Below the pieces are notes generated by a model. The model saw nothing but the letters and a program-made list of their open reading frames with translations, searched no databases and was not told the DNA's origin. Shown in pieces: positions 60,827-64,000 of a stretch of DNA of 64,000 bases. Each line of letters begins with the position of its first letter. Position 1 is the stretch's first letter. A program made the translations under genes and the position numbers. The stretch comes from JBOGNO01 sp050747245 (lineage in GTDB: Bacteria; Acidobacteriota; Terriglobia; Acidiferrales; UBA7541), in NCBI GenBank assembly GCA_050747245.1, contig JBOGNO010000005.1:186001-250000 (forward strand). Direction: 5' to 3'.

Positions 60827-61300
60827 CTATTCAAAGACGAGGCCGGTCACCCGGATGGAAGGATACTGCTGATTCCATTCTGAGGGGATATTATCAAATG
60901 ATATATCAAATTGCCGGCGCTCGCCGCCGCCGATGTGCTGGCCGTGCTCCCCGACGATACGCCGGGGCTCTCGCAGCACCACTTGATTGAAGGGGTCGTG
61001 GAATTCGAACGTGAGTTCCACTTCCCCGAGGTTTCGATCGCCGTCATTGGAAAGGACACCGTGGATGTAAGTAAATTGCTGTCTTAACATGTTATCCGCC
61101 TGCGCCATCTTCGGCTCGAGAAAATGAATTCGCGTGGCGTAGGCTTGTTCCGCAGCGCCAAATGGAAGCTTCTGCTCCCCCGGAGCACCTGACGACCCTG
61201 CATGTTTCACGAGCAGGGAGATGCCTCCCATGATTAGGAGCACGATGACTGCTCCCACAACGAGCGGCCAGGGAAAATTGTTTCTTTCTTCCAGTTCCAC
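60827..61300 (-). CDS. Single-pass membrane protein of unknown function
   Basis: The probable start is GTG 61300, with GGCGG upstream; the frame is open to 61360. The 157-residue protein has a membrane helix near 12-30 (WPLVVGAVIVLLIMGGISLLV) and an extracytoplasmic beta-rich domain with YIHGVLSNDGDRNLGEVELTFEFHDPFNQVV, like immunoglobulin-like FxLYD/DUF2393-type domains. It is probably co-transcribed with the nuclease-like gene. Confidence 0.7.
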   Translation of the reverse strand: MELEERNNFPWPLVVGAVIVLLIMGGISLLVKHAGSSGAPGEQKLPFGAAEQAYATRIHFLEPKMAQADNMLRQQFTYIHGVLSNDGDRNLGEVELTFEFHDPFNQVVLREPRRIVGEHGQHIGGGERRQFDISFDNIPSEWNQQYPSIRVTGLVFE

Positions 61301-61393
61301 GCTCTTTCCGCCTCGCCTTATCCCCCAGCCTGTGTTCCGTTTGGAACTAAGGGAAATCACTGCGTGGGCAAGCGTTCGTCACGACAGCCCGCG

Positions 61394-62137
61394 CTACCTT
61401 CCGAACCCCAGTCGCTGAATCAACGCTTCTGGGAGATTGGCCTCTTCCATCCGCTTTTGCACTGAAGCGATGTCATACGGCACGCGCCAAAACTCAACAG
61501 CCTGCCCCTCGGCGTCTGCGATGGCAAACGCCGCCCGTGGGTCGCCGTCACGCGGCTGGCCGACAGATCCGGGATTCAGCAGATACTGCATGCCCTTGCG
61601 CAATACCAGCGTCGCGGCATTCGATCCGGCCGCGGGACGAACCCGCAGAATTTGCACTTGATTCTCCTGCATTGAGAATCCGCCCTGCATGTGAGTGTGG
61701 CCAAAAAAAGTGAGCGCTCGCGGAGCATCCAGCAAGCTGTCGAGCGCCTGTGTGGGCGCAAAAACGTACTCGTCTTCGTCGTGAACCGCTCCATGCACGA
61801 TGGCGAATCCATCCACCTCCAACGGCCCCGGAGCAAGGTTTTGCAACCATTCGAGATTTTCTGGTTTCAGCTGTGCGCGCGTCCAAAGTGCCACTTCTCG
61901 CGCTACAGGATTGAAATCCTCGGCGTTTTCAAGCCCGGAGCAGGCCTTGTCGTGATTGCCGCGAATTGTCTGCGCACCGAGCGCGCGAATCCTGTCCACC
62001 ACTTCGTTGGGATCCGGCCCGTAACCCACCACGTCACCCAGACAGACGGCGCGCTCCCAGCACCCCTGGGCGGCGGCGAGAGCGGCATCAAGCGCCGTCA
62101 AGCTTGCGTGAATATCGCTCAGGATCAGATATCGCAC
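61394..62137 (-). CDS. Calcineurin-like metallophosphoesterase
   Basis: The likely start is GTG 62137 after GAGGGGG; 247 residues. The metal motifs are visible in order: SDIHAS, LGDVVGYGPDPNEV, RGNHDKA and FGHTHMQG. The sequence resembles the YfcE/ApaH-like group that acts on phosphodiesters. It precedes queA's end on the same strand by 76 bases. Confidence 0.88.
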   Translation of the reverse strand: MRYLILSDIHASLTALDAALAAAQGCWERAVCLGDVVGYGPDPNEVVDRIRALGAQTIRGNHDKACSGLENAEDFNPVAREVALWTRAQLKPENLEWLQNLAPGPLEVDGFAIVHGAVHDEDEYVFAPTQALDSLLDAPRALTFFGHTHMQGGFSMQENQVQILRVRPAAGSNAATLVLRKGMQYLLNPGSVGQPRDGDPRAAFAIADAEGQAVEFWRVPYDIASVQKRMEEANLPEALIQRLGFGR

Positions 62138-62213
62138 CGGGAATGCCCCCTCAAGCGGGAAACGGATTATAGACGAAGCGGCTGGCGCTTGCACGAATCG
62201 CTGTTCTCATCTT

Positions 62214-63320
62214 TCACCGAATCAACATGCAATCACCATAGCTATAGAACCGATAGTCTGCTTCCACTGCATGTCGATATGCTGCCAAAACTTTTTCACG
62301 TCCGGCAAATGCGGCAACCAGCGCCAGCAAGCTGGATTTCGGCAAATGAAAATTCGTGAGCAGCTGATTCACTATCTGGAATCTCTTACCTGGATAAATA
62401 AACAGGTCAGCCCAGGCAGTTCCCGGCCGGATGATACTTGGAACGTCTGTGCCCCCCGCCTGCGCGGATTTCTGCGCGGCATCCTCAAGCGCCCGCACCA
62501 CCGTCGTGCCCACTGCTAGGACCGGCCGGCCAGCCGATTGAGCTCGCTCGATGGCTTGCGCTGTCTCCGCGGGAATCACATATGCTTCCGAATGCATTTT
62601 GTGGTCTTCCAATCGGTCAGCGCGTATCGGTTCGAACGTACCCAGCCCCACGTGCAGCGTTACCTCGCAAATTTCGATTCCTCTGGAGCGAAGCTCATCC
62701 AGAACCCTTTCCGTAAAGTGCAGCCCTGCCGTCGGCGCCGCCAGCGCTCCCCGGCACCGCGCGAAGATCGTTTGGTAGCGCTCGCGATCGCTCGCTTCAT
62801 CGCCGCGCTTGATATACGGGGGCAGTGGGACGTGCCCCAGCTCCTCGACAAGGCGCTCGAATTCTCCTCGGGCCGTAAAACGAACGCGGCGCAGGCCGAA
62901 ATCCCCGCGGGCCTCTATCTCGCAGCTCAGTTCGCCTTCCCCAAAACAAATCCTTTCTCCCAAGCGTACTTTTCGGCCGGGGCGCACGAGCGCCTCCCAA
63001 CAGAGAGGCTCGATTTCGCGCACCAGGAACACTTCAATCGCCGTGCTCAAAAACTCGCTCCTGGACCGGCTCTGCCGTCCGGGCGATTGCGCACGCACGC
63101 CTTCGCGCCGCCCCAAAAGCCGCGCGGGAATCACCCGTGCGTTGTTGATGATCATCAATTCATCCCCGCGAAGCAGCCGCGGCAATTCGCGAAAATCGCT
63201 GTCCTTCCACTCTCCCGTTTCACGGTTGAGCAGCAGCATCCGTGAACCATCTCGCTCCTCAAGCGGATGCTGCGCAATTCGCTCGGCTGGAAGTTCGTAG
63301 CCCAATTCTGAAATCCGCAT
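62214..63320 (-). CDS. queA: S-adenosylmethionine:tRNA ribosyltransferase-isomerase QueA
   Basis: The 368-residue protein starts MRISELGYELPAERIAQHPLEERDGSRMLLLNR and contains NNARVIPARLLGRR, AAPTAGLHFTERVL and TLHVGLGTFEPIR, all QueA motifs. It transfers the ribosyl part of SAM to 7-aminomethyl-7-deazaguanine in tRNA during queuosine synthesis. A short insert around residues 75-90 (REGVRAQSPGRQSRSRSEF) looks variable. No other queuosine gene is adjacent. Confidence 0.95.
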   Translation of the reverse strand: MRISELGYELPAERIAQHPLEERDGSRMLLLNRETGEWKDSDFRELPRLLRGDELMIINNARVIPARLLGRREGVRAQSPGRQSRSRSEFLSTAIEVFLVREIEPLCWEALVRPGRKVRLGERICFGEGELSCEIEARGDFGLRRVRFTARGEFERLVEELGHVPLPPYIKRGDEASDRERYQTIFARCRGALAAPTAGLHFTERVLDELRSRGIEICEVTLHVGLGTFEPIRADRLEDHKMHSEAYVIPAETAQAIERAQSAGRPVLAVGTTVVRALEDAAQKSAQAGGTDVPSIIRPGTAWADLFIYPGKRFQIVNQLLTNFHLPKSSLLALVAAFAGREKVLAAYRHAVEADYRFYSYGDCMLIR

Positions 63321-63520
63321 AAGAATTGTGACAGTTCCTCGAACCAGACTTCACTCTTGCGTTTCTAACTCCGCAGGGACTGGCACTGCCGGTTAAACTG
63401 TGCTACAAGGTCGCTGCGATTTGTGTTTCCTGCGTTTAACTATTTTGGTCCAATGTGCTGCCTTTGTTCGTCACCATTGTACCGAATGGAAGCGCAAGCA
63501 TATCACTCGGATGGGGCGCA

Positions 63521-64000
63521 TTGACCGAAGGACGGGCCATCGTCAGCCAGCGTGGGGCGGAACGAATTCACAACGGACATTTGTGGGTGTATCGCAGTGA
63601 TGTCCGCAGCGCTGAGGCCGAACGCGGAGACGTCGTGCGCGTCCATGACGACCGCGGGCGATTTCTCGGTCGCGCCTTCTACAGCGATCGCTCGCAGATT
63701 ACCCTCCGCTTCCTTACCCGCGAAGATGTTCCAGTTGACCGTCCCTTCTTTTCCCAGCGCGTCCGTGCCGCCGCTTCCTTCAGGCAGCAGGTCGTAGCCG
63801 ATACTGACTCTTACCGCGTCGTCTATGGCGAAGCAGATCTCCTCCCTTCCCTGATCGTGGATCGTTACGCCGATTACCTCGTCATCCAAACGCTGAATCA
63901 AGGCGTCGAGCGCCGCAAAATGGAGTTCGTCGAACTACTCCAAGACATTTTCTCTCCTGCAGGCATTGCCGAACGCAACGATCCTAGGGTGCGCTTGCTC
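63521..64000 (+). CDS. RlmI-like class I SAM-dependent rRNA methyltransferase, N-terminal part
   Basis: From TTG 63521 (GGATGGGGC just upstream) the frame stays open to the window end for 160 codons. It encodes GRAIVSQRGAERIHNGHLWVYRSDV, then RGDVVRVHDDRGRFLGRAFYSDRSQITLR, the PUA-like N-terminal domain of RlmI/YccW 23S rRNA m5C methyltransferases. The catalytic domain is outside the window. The start codon is uncertain. Confidence 0.82.
   Translation, partial: MTEGRAIVSQRGAERIHNGHLWVYRSDVRSAEAERGDVVRVHDDRGRFLGRAFYSDRSQITLRFLTREDVPVDRPFFSQRVRAAASFRQQVVADTDSYRVVYGEADLLPSLIVDRYADYLVIQTLNQGVERRKMEFVELLQDIFSPAGIAERNDPRVRLL

Overview
The window is a high-GC (about 60 percent) bacterial chromosome segment. 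It most likely comes from a soil Acidobacteriota (Terriglobia-like) genome. This is inferred from gene content: a dnaK/dnaJ/hspR heat-shock cluster, secreted S9 and tricorn-type proteases, a sigma factor beside an anti-sigma factor with a YCF48-like sensor, a TAT-exported molybdenum hydroxylase, many TPR proteins, and a GTCATTCTGAG-type dispersed repeat. No 16S rRNA is present to confirm it. There is no integrase, insertion sequence or CRISPR array.

Layout. 1-2.4 kb: IHF/HU-type protein (cut by the window edge) and rpsA, minus strand. 2.8-4.4 kb: an accessory patch with a PD-(D/E)XK-like protein and two copies of an unusual composite repeat. 4.5-9.5 kb: minus-strand operon dnaK, small unknown, dnaJ, hspR, then a DnaC/IstB-like ATPase; its promoter overlaps a HAIR-like HspR operator. 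9.8-11 kb: DsbA-like oxidoreductase plus MauE/DoxX membrane partner. 11-13.3 kb: two paralogous TPR proteins. 13.4-17.6 kb: secreted DPP-IV-like peptidase, TPR-like exported protein and MBL-fold hydrolase. 17.6-21.4 kb: sigma factor, anti-sigma/YCF48 protein and a DUF4139 protein. 21.7-24.7 kb: a 1002-residue exported secretin-like protein of lower GC. 25-29 kb: three-subunit molybdenum hydroxylase operon with a Cys-rich small ORF. 29-30.6 kb: second accessory patch (unknown gene, HigBA toxin-antitoxin, third copy of the composite repeat).

30.8-39.8 kb: exported and envelope proteins, tRNA-Ser(GCU), tricorn protease homologue, greA, CDP-alcohol phosphatidyltransferase-like protein and isoaspartyl peptidase. 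39.9-41.8 kb: arsenic cluster arsR, arsM, arsC around one operator. 42-47.5 kb: an EF-G paralogue, a PLP trans-sulfuration enzyme and a LysM lytic transglycosylase. 47.7-50.5 kb: histone-like charged protein, DUF1801 protein and a HipA-like kinase/DUF3037 pair. 50.5-56.9 kb: minus-strand lipoate-dependent 2-oxoacid dehydrogenase operon (lpdA, lipB, E1 alpha, E1 beta, E2) followed by a DinB-like protein. 57.2-64 kb: dksA-like gene, comF, HNH endonuclease, a second PD-(D/E)XK-like protein with a membrane protein, metallophosphoesterase, queA and a truncated RlmI-type methyltransferase.

The least explained feature is the composite repeat at 4184, 4339 and 30530. Each copy has paired 12-14 bp direct repeats exactly 67 bp apart and a conserved internal core exactly 41 bp from the first repeat, with variable sequence between. 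All three copies lie beside accessory genes.
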